Of a stretch of 64,000 nucleotides of DNA, positions 1-7,061 are shown piece after piece (the first letter of the stretch is position 1; every line of letters begins with the position of its first letter). The DNA comes from Gammaproteobacteria bacterium (GTDB lineage Bacteria > Pseudomonadota > Gammaproteobacteria > Pseudomonadales > Azotimanducaceae): contig JAPOVK010000045.1 in NCBI GenBank assembly GCA_026708185.1, positions 62,001 through 126,000 of the forward strand. Reading direction: 5' to 3'. The notes beneath the pieces were generated by a model. It was not told where the DNA came from and made no database searches. It saw nothing but the letters and a program-made list of their open reading frames with translations. The translations under genes were made by a program, and so were the position numbers.

Positions 1-1320
1 CTCGTCGATGCCGACCACGCGCTCGCGGATTGTCGCGAAGAGTTGGGCCGCGATCACCGCACCGAGCGTGTAGCACGGGAAGTACCCGATCAAGCCCATG
101 AACCAGTGCGTATCCTGCATGCAGCCGTCGCGGAAGTTGCCGGCCGTCGACAGGCCGAGATAGCGCGACATCTTGTCGTGCCAGGCGTCCGGGATGTCGG
201 CGATGGTGAGGCTGCCGTCGAGCAAGGCGGTTTCAAGCTCGTAGCGCAGGATGACGTGCAGCGGATAGGTCAACTCGTCGGAGTCGACGCGGATGTAACC
301 CCGTCTGACGCGCTTTGCGAGTTTCAGCAGGTTGTCCGGCTGCCACTCGGGTGCATCGGTGGGTGCCCCGAGCAGCGACTGCTGGACGACGGGGGCGGCA
401 AAGTCGAGGAACCCGGCGCCGCGACAGACCTGCATTTCCATCAGCAGCGATTGGCTCTCGTGCAATGCCATACCGTTGGCATCGCCCACGGGCTGCCCGC
501 GCCAGGCCTTGGGCAGACCCTGCTGGTAGAGCGCGTGGCCGGTCTCGTGGAGCACGGCGAACAGGGACTCCAGGAAATCGGCCTCGTTGTACCGCGTGGT
601 GATGCGGGTGTCGTCCGGCTCGCCGCCGCAGAACGGATGGTGGCTGACGCCCAAGAGTCCGCGCTCGAAGTCGAAGCCGACCTTGGCCATCAGCGTCTTT
701 CCGAGTGCCTCCTGCCGCTGGACGCCGAATGAGTCGGTAATGGGCAGCGGTTCGTCCTGCTGATCGAGGGCCTTATCGATGAGCGCCGGCAGCACGTCGC
801 GCAGTTGCGCGAACAACGGATCCACCTGGGCTTTCGTTAGCCCGGGCTGGTAACCGTCGAGCAGCGCGTCGTAGGGATCGCAGCCGAGCGCGTCGGCAAG
901 GGCCTGGGCCTTGTCCCGCGTGAGCGCGAGCACGGTTTCGAGGGGATTCGAAACGGCGGCCCAGTCGTTCTCCGGACGCGCTGGGCGCCAGACCTGCTGG
1001 CAGCTAGTAGCCGCCGTCGACAATGCGACGACGAGATCGCGAGGCAAGGCGCGGGCCTTCTGCCAATCGCGCTGGATCAGTTCCACGTTGGCGGTTTGCC
1101 AGTCGTCGAGATCCTCGGCGAGGGCCGCTTCCGCCAGTTCGCCAGTCTCGTCGGCGCCGACCAGGTCGTGGACCAGGCCGGACAAGGTGGCCATCGACTC
1201 GGCGCGGATCGCTCCGCCACCGGTCGGCATCATGGCGGCTTCGTCCCATGACAGCATCGCCAAGGCGTGATTGAGATCACCGATCCGCTTGAAGCGGCTT
1301 TGGAGTTCTTCGTAGCTCAT
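1..1320 (-). CDS. M32 family metallocarboxypeptidase (partial, C-terminus cut by window edge)
   Basis: Zinc carboxypeptidase of the Taq/Pfu (M32) family, a cytoplasmic enzyme that trims C-terminal residues from peptides. The frame is open for 440 codons from an ATG at 1318-1320 down to base 1. It carries the family's HExxH zinc motif as HETGH at residues 258-262, preceded by SLFAVL and followed by ALYQQGLP, as in known members. M32 enzymes are about 500 residues, so roughly 60 C-terminal residues lie outside the window. The N-terminus (MSYEELQSRFKRIGDLNHA) is typical, which supports the start. The gene is divergent from the xanthine dehydrogenase-like gene with 81 bases between them. It looks like ordinary core metabolism outside the defence island. 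Confidence 0.92.
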   Translation of the reverse strand, partial: MSYEELQSRFKRIGDLNHALAMLSWDEAAMMPTGGGAIRAESMATLSGLVHDLVGADETGELAEAALAEDLDDWQTANVELIQRDWQKARALPRDLVVALSTAATSCQQVWRPARPENDWAAVSNPLETVLALTRDKAQALADALGCDPYDALLDGYQPGLTKAQVDPLFAQLRDVLPALIDKALDQQDEPLPITDSFGVQRQEALGKTLMAKVGFDFERGLLGVSHHPFCGGEPDDTRITTRYNEADFLESLFAVLHETGHALYQQGLPKAWRGQPVGDANGMALHESQSLLMEMQVCRGAGFLDFAAPVVQQSLLGAPTDAPEWQPDNLLKLAKRVRRGYIRVDSDELTYPLHVILRYELETALLDGSLTIADIPDAWHDKMSRYLGLSTAGNFRDGCMQDTHWFMGLIGYFPCYTLGAVIAAQLFATIRERVVGIDE

Positions 1321-1401
1321 CGAACCCGTCGCATCGCGAGGTGGCAGATTTCCATCGTATAGTTAGCGGCTTGACCGCGTAGGGAAAGAGGAGAAGCTTG
1401 C

Positions 1402-3657
1402 ATGAGTGCCGCTCAAGGACTCAAGTACATCGGGACCCGCCCCGTCAGACCGGACGGGTTGGAGAAAGTCACCGGTCGCGCCAACTTCGGCGCCGACCAT
1501 GCCCTGCCCGGCATGCTCTTCGGCAAGGTCGTCCGCAGTCCGCACGCGCATGCGCGCATCGTGAGCATCGACACCAGCGCGGCCGAGGCGATGCCTGGCG
1601 TGCTTGCCGTGATCACCGCCGCCGATTTCCCGGACCGCAGGCAGATGAGCTGGCGGCGCAAGGGCTTCAACGACAACCTGTTGGCGAGCGACAAGGTGCT
1701 CTACCACGGCCATGCGGTCGCCGCGGTGGCGGCGACGTCCAACCAGGCCGCCGAGGCGGCCGCGGCGGCGGTCGTCGTCAACTACGAGGTGCTCGATGCG
1801 GTCACGGACGCGCTCGCGGCCATGGCGCCGGACGCCCCGGTGCTACACGACGACCTGTTCACGGAGGGACTGGCGGAGACCCCGGACAAACCCTCCAACC
1901 TAGTGAAGAAGCAAGTGATCTCCAAGGGCGACGTAGAGGCCGCGTTCGCCAAGGCCGATGTGATCGTCGAACGCACATTCACCACGCCCATGGTGCACCA
2001 GGGCTACATCGAACCCCACGCCTGCGTCGGCAATTTCAACGAGGACGGCCAGGCGACCGTGTGGTGTCCCACTCAAGGCCACTTCGGCGTGCGCTCCATG
2101 ACCGCCATGGCCATGGGCATGGACGAGGGCGATATCCGCGTCATCGCGAGCGAGATCGGCGGCGGTTTCGGCGGCAAGACCACCATCTACCTCGAGCCGC
2201 TCGCGCTCAAGCTCTCGCAAAAGAGCGGTCGCCCGGTGAAGATGGTGATGACCCGCGAGGACGTGTTTCGCGCCACCGGGCCGGCGTCCGGCACGGTCAA
2301 CACCGCGAAGATCGGTTGCAAGCGCGACGGCACCATCGTCGCCATGTACGCCAAGCTCATCTACGAAGCGGGCGCCTATCCGGGCAGCCCGCTCGGCGCT
2401 GGTGCCATGTGCATGTTTGCGCCCTACGACGTGGCGGACGTCCTCATCGAAGGCTACGAAGTGGTCGTGAACCGGCCGCGCGTCGCCGCCTACCGCGCCC
2501 CCGGCGCACCACAGTCCATGTTCGCCGGCGAATGCGTGCTCGATGAACTCGCCGAGAAGCTCGGCATGGATCCGATCGACTTCCGGCTCAAGAACGCCGC
2601 CAAGAAGGGCACGCATGCCGCCTACGGTCCCACGTTCGGGGCGATCGGCCTCACCGACTGCCTGAACGCCGCGAAGGCGCACCCCAACTACAAGAGGCCT
2701 TTAGGCGATGCCGAAGGTCGTGGGGTGGCCGTCGGCTTTTGGTTCAACGGCGGCAACCAGTCGAGTGCCGAGGTACACATCGCCGACACGGGCATGGTCA
2801 AGATCGTCGAAGGCAGCCCCGACATCGGCGGCAGCCGGGCGTCGATGGCGCTCATGGCCGCGGAGACCCTGGGCGTGCCTTATGAGCGCATCCGCATCCG
2901 TGTCGCCGACACCGACAGCACGGGCTACTGCGCCACGACCGGTGGCAGCCGCACGACGTTCGCCACCGGCATGGCGGTGATCCGCGCCTGCGAGGACGTC
3001 ATCGTCCAGCTCAAGTCCCGTGCGGCGCTCACCTGGGGCATCGACGAGGAACAGGTCGAGTGGTCCGAGGGCGAGGCCCACCCTGCCCCGGGGGTCAACG
3101 TCGACGCCGAGCCCCTGTCGCTCGCCGAGATCGCCCGCAACTCAGCCCGCACCGGGGGCCCTATCTCCGGACGGGCGGCGTTGAATGCGCAGGGCCCGGG
3201 CCCTGCGTTCTCGGTGAACATGGCGGATGTGCACGTGGATCGGGAGACGGGCCGCGCCACGGTGAACAGCTTCACGGCCATCCAAGACGCTGGCAAGGCG
3301 ATCCACCCGGACTACGTGGAAGGCCAGATGCAGGGCGGCGCGGTGCAAGGCATCGGCTGGGCGTTGAACGAGGAGTACATCTACGATGCGGACGGCGTTC
3401 TCGAGAACCCGGGCTTCCTGGACTATCGCGTCCCGGTCGCCTCGGACCTGCCGATGATCGACACGGAGATAATCGAGGTGGCGAACCCCACGCATCCTTA
3501 CGGCGTGCGCGGCTGCGGAGAAACGCCCATCGTCGCGCCCCTGGCGGCGGTCGGCAACGCCGTCAGCCACGCCATCGGCATCCGCATGACGGAGCTGCCG
3601 CTGTCGCCGCCCCGGGTGCTGGAAGCCATAGACAACGGCGGAAACGGCGGCGCGTGA
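1402..3657 (+). CDS. Xanthine dehydrogenase family, molybdopterin-binding (large) subunit
   Basis: A 751-residue molybdenum hydroxylase large subunit of the CoxL/XdhB/aldehyde oxidoreductase superfamily, which binds the molybdopterin-cytosine dinucleotide cofactor. The N-terminal a/b hammerhead domain spans roughly residues 10-125 (GLEKVTGRANFGAD, then VVRSPHAHARI). The cofactor-binding part carries EIGGGFGGKT near residue 252, and the C-terminal GVRGCGE near residue 700 contains the expected catalytic Glu. The start ATG has an AGGAGA Shine-Dalgarno site 9 bases upstream. No FAD or 2Fe-2S partner subunit is adjacent: the neighbours are a divergent peptidase and a repeat. The substrate cannot be told from sequence alone. 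A stand-alone isoquinoline 1-oxidoreductase-like beta subunit is an alternative name. Confidence 0.9.
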   Translation: MSAAQGLKYIGTRPVRPDGLEKVTGRANFGADHALPGMLFGKVVRSPHAHARIVSIDTSAAEAMPGVLAVITAADFPDRRQMSWRRKGFNDNLLASDKVLYHGHAVAAVAATSNQAAEAAAAAVVVNYEVLDAVTDALAAMAPDAPVLHDDLFTEGLAETPDKPSNLVKKQVISKGDVEAAFAKADVIVERTFTTPMVHQGYIEPHACVGNFNEDGQATVWCPTQGHFGVRSMTAMAMGMDEGDIRVIASEIGGGFGGKTTIYLEPLALKLSQKSGRPVKMVMTREDVFRATGPASGTVNTAKIGCKRDGTIVAMYAKLIYEAGAYPGSPLGAGAMCMFAPYDVADVLIEGYEVVVNRPRVAAYRAPGAPQSMFAGECVLDELAEKLGMDPIDFRLKNAAKKGTHAAYGPTFGAIGLTDCLNAAKAHPNYKRPLGDAEGRGVAVGFWFNGGNQSSAEVHIADTGMVKIVEGSPDIGGSRASMALMAAETLGVPYERIRIRVADTDSTGYCATTGGSRTTFATGMAVIRACEDVIVQLKSRAALTWGIDEEQVEWSEGEAHPAPGVNVDAEPLSLAEIARNSARTGGPISGRAALNAQGPGPAFSVNMADVHVDRETGRATVNSFTAIQDAGKAIHPDYVEGQMQGGAVQGIGWALNEEYIYDADGVLENPGFLDYRVPVASDLPMIDTEIIEVANPTHPYGVRGCGETPIVAPLAAVGNAVSHAIGIRMTELPLSPPRVLEAIDNGGNGGA

Positions 3658-3665
3658 TAGGGCAC

Positions 3666-3737
3666 GCGGACGTCCTCGTGCGAACCGGTGCGCGGACGTC
3701 CACGTCCGCATCGGTACGCGGACGTCCACGTCCGCAT
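3666..3737. repeat. Three 26-bp tandem units with REP-like palindrome
   Basis: Two nearly identical 26-bp units each hold the perfect inverted repeat GCGGACGT-CC-ACGTCCGC (3692-3709 and 3718-3735). A third, degenerate unit sits exactly 26 bases upstream at 3666-3683. Each palindrome can form an 8-bp stem. The array lies just after the stop of the molybdoenzyme gene and before the first island gene, so it could act as a transcription terminator, a REP-like element, or mark the island boundary. Only the repeat structure is seen; the function is inferred. Confidence 0.75.
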
Positions 3738-3786
3738 TCCCAGGTTCCGCCCGCCAGCGTCAGCCCGGCTTTGAACCCGACACACC

Positions 3787-4785
3787 GTGCGGTCGTTTAG
3801 CTGCATCTGCGGCAACCGGATCTACTTCGAGAACGACCGCTGCCTCGCTTGTGGGCAAGAGTTGGCGTTCGACGTCGAGCACCTGACGCTGCGGCCCGTC
3901 CGCCCGGGGGACCAGCACTGCGCGAACCGCGTCGCACTGAAGACCTGCAACTGGCTGGTCTCATCGCCCGGCGAGGCCTTCTGCCGGGCCTGCGCGCTGA
4001 ACGAAATCGTCCCGGATCTGTCAGACCGCCGGCGGATCAAGCTCTACTACGAGGTGGAGAAAGCGAAACGGCGCCTGCTGTTCACGCTGTTGTCGCTTGG
4101 GCTCCCCGTGGAGGGCCGAGACCAGCGCAAGGACGGCCTCGCGTTCCACATCCTGGCCGACGCACGCTTGGACGGCGTCGACCTGGACCCGGCAGCAGAC
4201 GAAGCGGTCGTCACCGGGCACTTAGAGGGCCTCATCACGATCAACCTGCTGGAAGCCGATCCGCACCTGCGGGAACGCATGCGGATGGCGATGAACGAGT
4301 CCTACCGAACGCTCCTCGGGCATTTCCGACACGAGTCCGGCCATTACTATTGGCAGCGGCTGGTGAGGGACGACCCGACCGAGTTCCGCGAGGTGTTTGG
4401 CGACGAGCGCAGACCGTACCGGGATGCGCTGGCGACGTACTACCGGGACGGCCCGCCGGTGAACTGGCAGGAGAGTTTCATCAATGCCTATGCCACCTCG
4501 CATCCACTGGAGGACTTCGCCGAGTGCTGGGCGCACTACCTGCACATGGTGGATACGTTGGAGACGGCCGCAGAGGATGGCGTGTCTATCAAAGGACGCC
4601 GGATCCGCAGCCCCTTGGCGGAGGATGCGACGTTCGACTCGATGTTGAAAGACTGGCCGGCCGTGACAGGAGTTGTCAACGACATGAACCGCAGCTTGGG
4701 GCTGGACGACGCCTACCCGTTTGGTATCTCGAACGGAACGGCCGCGAAGCTTCGGTACATCCGTCGAGTCGTCGTCGGCGATTGA
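3787..4785 (+). CDS. Zinc-ribbon zinc metallopeptidase (Peptidase_Mx-like)
   Basis: A 332-residue protein starting at GTG 3787. An N-terminal zinc ribbon (CICG ... CLACG, residues 6-23, then a second C..C pair in AFCRACA) precedes an alpha-helical metallopeptidase domain. The zinc motif is HESGH at residues 182-186 (context FRHESGHYYW). A downstream EDFAECWAHYLH segment, with acidic residues at 242 and 246, supplies a probable third ligand. This matches from memory the putative zinc-binding metallopeptidase family PF15887. The substrate is unknown. It is the first gene of the island and is followed, 203 bases on, by a trypsin-like protease, so it may be part of a protease-based conflict cassette or a stand-alone gene. 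A much longer open frame overlapping it in another frame is treated as a shadow. Confidence 0.85.
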   Translation: MRSFSCICGNRIYFENDRCLACGQELAFDVEHLTLRPVRPGDQHCANRVALKTCNWLVSSPGEAFCRACALNEIVPDLSDRRRIKLYYEVEKAKRRLLFTLLSLGLPVEGRDQRKDGLAFHILADARLDGVDLDPAADEAVVTGHLEGLITINLLEADPHLRERMRMAMNESYRTLLGHFRHESGHYYWQRLVRDDPTEFREVFGDERRPYRDALATYYRDGPPVNWQESFINAYATSHPLEDFAECWAHYLHMVDTLETAAEDGVSIKGRRIRSPLAEDATFDSMLKDWPAVTGVVNDMNRSLGLDDAYPFGISNGTAAKLRYIRRVVVGD

Positions 4786-4974
4786 CCTCATCGACACGCT
4801 CGTCGGGAACTGGCATCGGACGAAAGCGGACCCTGAGGCGGTCACAGTACGGTGTTCTGTTACGCGGACACACTGTATGCTTACCGGCACGCACTTGGGT
4901 TACGCAGCGCGCCCGCGCGCCCGCATCACTCTTTGCGACTCAGTTTCTCAATAGGCCGAAAAGTGAACGGAAAC

Positions 4975-4991
4975 GAGGAGCATTCGCCATA
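4975..4991 (+). promoter_or_regulatory. Strong Shine-Dalgarno followed by ATA codon
   Basis: GAGGAG at 4975-4980 is followed after 8 bases by an ATA codon (4989-4991) in frame with the trypsin-like gene. No ATG or GTG lies near in that frame; the next standard candidate is TTG at 5037 with only a weak site. The arrangement suggests that ATA is used as a start, or that an ATG was mutated here. Confidence 0.45.
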
Positions 4992-5921
4992 CCACTCAAC
5001 GAAAGCTGGCTTAGGCATGTACCCGAAAGAGCGCCATTGGATGAGATCGACATCGAAACTAGAGGCCGTGTCGATCAGGCGTTAGCGGAACTCGCCGATT
5101 CTCCTCGCGCGGCCGATGCGTACTCCTGGGTAATACAGATCGCGCAGGAAACCGAGCGTCTCGAAGAAGTCGAGCGATACGTCCCGTTGCTTGATCGGCT
5201 GTCAGTCGGTTTCTTCGATCCTGAAGTCGATGGTAGCGAAGGATTCGGCCTGATTGCGTATTCGTCGGCGGCCATGGATGTGGCGGCCGGAGCCGTCGCG
5301 CAAACGAGAGAGTTCAGGCTCAACACTGGAGGACACCAGTTTCCTCTGATCATCAGGACGTTCAGGCGGGATCGGCAAGTTAGCCTCACTTCCCCGAACA
5401 ACGCCTTGTTGACCTGCTACGGTAGGAGCGCCGACTTCGCAACGACCGGATGGTTGACATGCCGCCACGCCGTAGGCGCAGCGGGCAGCGTCGTCTTCTC
5501 CGACCATTCTAGCGGCACGATCGCTGCTGACTGGGGAGAGTGCATAGATGCCGCTCTGGTTCATGGCGGACCGAACGGACCGGCCTCCCACGTTCCCTGT
5601 CTGAGAGGCGTCGCCGGAGGCGTTGATGTCCGCAGCGAGGATCAGGCGGGCAATCGTGTTCGTGCAACCATCGTCGACGTAGACGTCAATGTTGGTGTAG
5701 TCAGAGCGAGGCGGTTTCCCATCAGATTCACCTACAACTGGACGACCTCTCTACCAGGCGACTCCGGTGCAATGGTTTATGCGGATCCTTGTGGAGAGCC
5801 ACTTGGAATGCACCAAGGAGCGGCAACGGTCACGAATCCCGTAGGCGGAACCAAACGACTGGCTTACGGATTGTGTCTTTTTCAACTTGAGGATTTCGGA
5901 GGCTTGGAGGTGTACCAATGA
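4989..5921 (+). CDS. Trypsin-like (S1-fold) serine protease of conflict-system type
   Basis: A 310-residue protein if translation begins at the ATA codon 4989, or about 294 residues from TTG 5037. The N-terminal ~110 residues are helical (DQALAELADSPRAADAYSW) and may be a partner or effector-associated domain. The C-terminal part is a chymotrypsin-fold protease. The catalytic triad is readable: His160 in TCRHAVG, Asp187 in DAALVH, Ser259 in SLPGDSGAM. The stop overlaps the start of the next gene (ATGA), and that gene belongs to the small proteins that co-occur with such trypsins. Proteases of this kind are known from bacterial conflict and immunity operons, where they act as effectors activated by partner domains. 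The target here is unknown. Base composition looks visibly less GC-rich than in the flanking metabolic genes. Confidence 0.8.
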   Translation: MPLNESWLRHVPERAPLDEIDIETRGRVDQALAELADSPRAADAYSWVIQIAQETERLEEVERYVPLLDRLSVGFFDPEVDGSEGFGLIAYSSAAMDVAAGAVAQTREFRLNTGGHQFPLIIRTFRRDRQVSLTSPNNALLTCYGRSADFATTGWLTCRHAVGAAGSVVFSDHSSGTIAADWGECIDAALVHGGPNGPASHVPCLRGVAGGVDVRSEDQAGNRVRATIVDVDVNVGVVRARRFPIRFTYNWTTSLPGDSGAMVYADPCGEPLGMHQGAATVTNPVGGTKRLAYGLCLFQLEDFGGLEVYQ

Positions 5922-6310
5922 CTGCGCAAGAGCAACCTGACGACCTGATCTTGGTACGTGTCGATGCCTCCGCTGGGCGGCCTGAGGCTAGTGTGGCAGT
6001 CACCGCTTCAAAACACATCCCAGATGTTGACGCGGAAACCCATGGAGGTAGAGGAGAAATACCCGACGGTGTGGCCGAGGAATTGGGCATGCGTGTGGAG
6101 GAGTTTGTCCAACAGTGGGCTCCACTGGTCAAATCTCTACGGCACGTGTTTCAACTGACGGACGATGAGACCCAGACGGACGGGTTTCATGTCGACACCG
6201 TCAAGGTGGGGCTTGGTGTGAACGCCAACGGGAAGCTCTTTCTGGTTGGCAATGTCGGCGCAAAGGCGTCCGTCGAGGTCACGTTTCGACGACACGCAGC
6301 TACCGCCTGA
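5918..6310 (+). CDS. Trypsin-co-occurring domain protein (trypco2/Pepco-like)
   Basis: A 130-residue protein whose ATG overlaps the stop of the trypsin-like gene by ATGA, indicating translational coupling. The C-terminal half has the beta-rich pattern VDTVKVGLGVNANGKLF followed by AKASVEVTFRR, which I recall from the small trypsin-co-occurring (trypco) proteins described in bacterial conflict systems. The N-terminal part is acidic and low in structure. No enzyme motif is visible. Its likely role is as adaptor or regulator of the adjacent protease. After it the strand switches: the next genes run convergently from the right, with 183 bases between the stops and no recognised feature in that gap. 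Confidence 0.75.
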   Translation: MTAQEQPDDLILVRVDASAGRPEASVAVTASKHIPDVDAETHGGRGEIPDGVAEELGMRVEEFVQQWAPLVKSLRHVFQLTDDETQTDGFHVDTVKVGLGVNANGKLFLVGNVGAKASVEVTFRRHAATA

Positions 6311-6493
6311 CTCCGGCACGCTGGGCAACTCTCAGTCAGTCTGTATTGGCATGCGACCTTGGTGTGGGTGAGCTTCCCGCCTGTCATTCCATCACTCAAA
6401 CAAATAGGCGACCGGAGGCTGGACTAGCCAAGCTAGGGCGTAGGTGTGATGCCACCGCCAAGGCACCTATCCACCGATTGACGTGAACGACAG

Positions 6494-7061
6494 TTAACCG
6501 ATTGCTAGGCACGCGATCGCGAGAGCGGATATGAGAGCGACCAGAGCAAGCGCCCTTACCGGTCGAATCCGGCGCTTCTCGCGCCAACGTAAGCCCATAT
6601 TCACACGTCGTGTGCCGCCTTTTCCGCGTTTCCAGTCCAAACCCCATCGTCTTGCCTCTAGAACCCAGCGGCCGACAATGAACCCGGCCTCCAGCTTGGC
6701 TCGATCCCAGTCATGCTTCAGCAAGAGGCTGACTTGCTCGTCGAAATCCGCGGCCCGTTTTTGCCTCGTATCAAGACACTCGTCCCCGACGGTCATGCAA
6801 TCGAGAAGCGCCCTGTCCATTGGATCGAAAGGGTTGAGGAGGGCACGGAAGGCGGCTCTTGAGGCGGCCAAGTCGGATCTCATCGCCGCTTAGGATGGCT
6901 TCACGCGCCTGCAACGCTTGAATGCGGATGGTCTCACGCCACTTCGCTCGTTCCGCAGTGACATGTTGGGTGGCAATCCGCCGCTCAGCGATCAACCATG
7001 TCACGAAAGCCGTGAGTCCGACGCCCGTCAAGGTGACTAGCGATACGATTAGTTCCGTCAT
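6494..7061 (-). pseudogene. Small two-TM membrane protein, last gene of helicase operon, split by a frameshift
   Basis: Two overlapping minus-strand frames appear to be one gene. The first (7061 down to 6771) begins MTELIVSLVTLTGVGLTAFV, an N-terminal membrane helix, followed by TAERAKWRETIR. The second (6883 down to 6494) continues with AAFRALLNPFDPMDRALL and ends in a second hydrophobic helix (ALALVALISALAIACLAIG). From memory, TM proteins with a WRxxIR segment followed by a LNPFD motif occur as a single chain, so the reading frame seems to change by +1 within about 6845-6862, near a GGCCGCC run. The ATG overlaps the UvrD helicase stop (ATGA), so it is the fifth, coupled gene of the operon. 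It could be a true disruption, an assembly error, or recoding. Function is unknown; a membrane effector or anchor is possible. Confidence 0.6.

Noticed and set aside
3849-5921. A single 690-codon open frame spanning the metallopeptidase and trypsin-like genes
   Set aside because: Its first half is an Arg/Pro-rich shadow of the metallopeptidase gene; only the part after about 4989 has protein-like content and a ribosome site.
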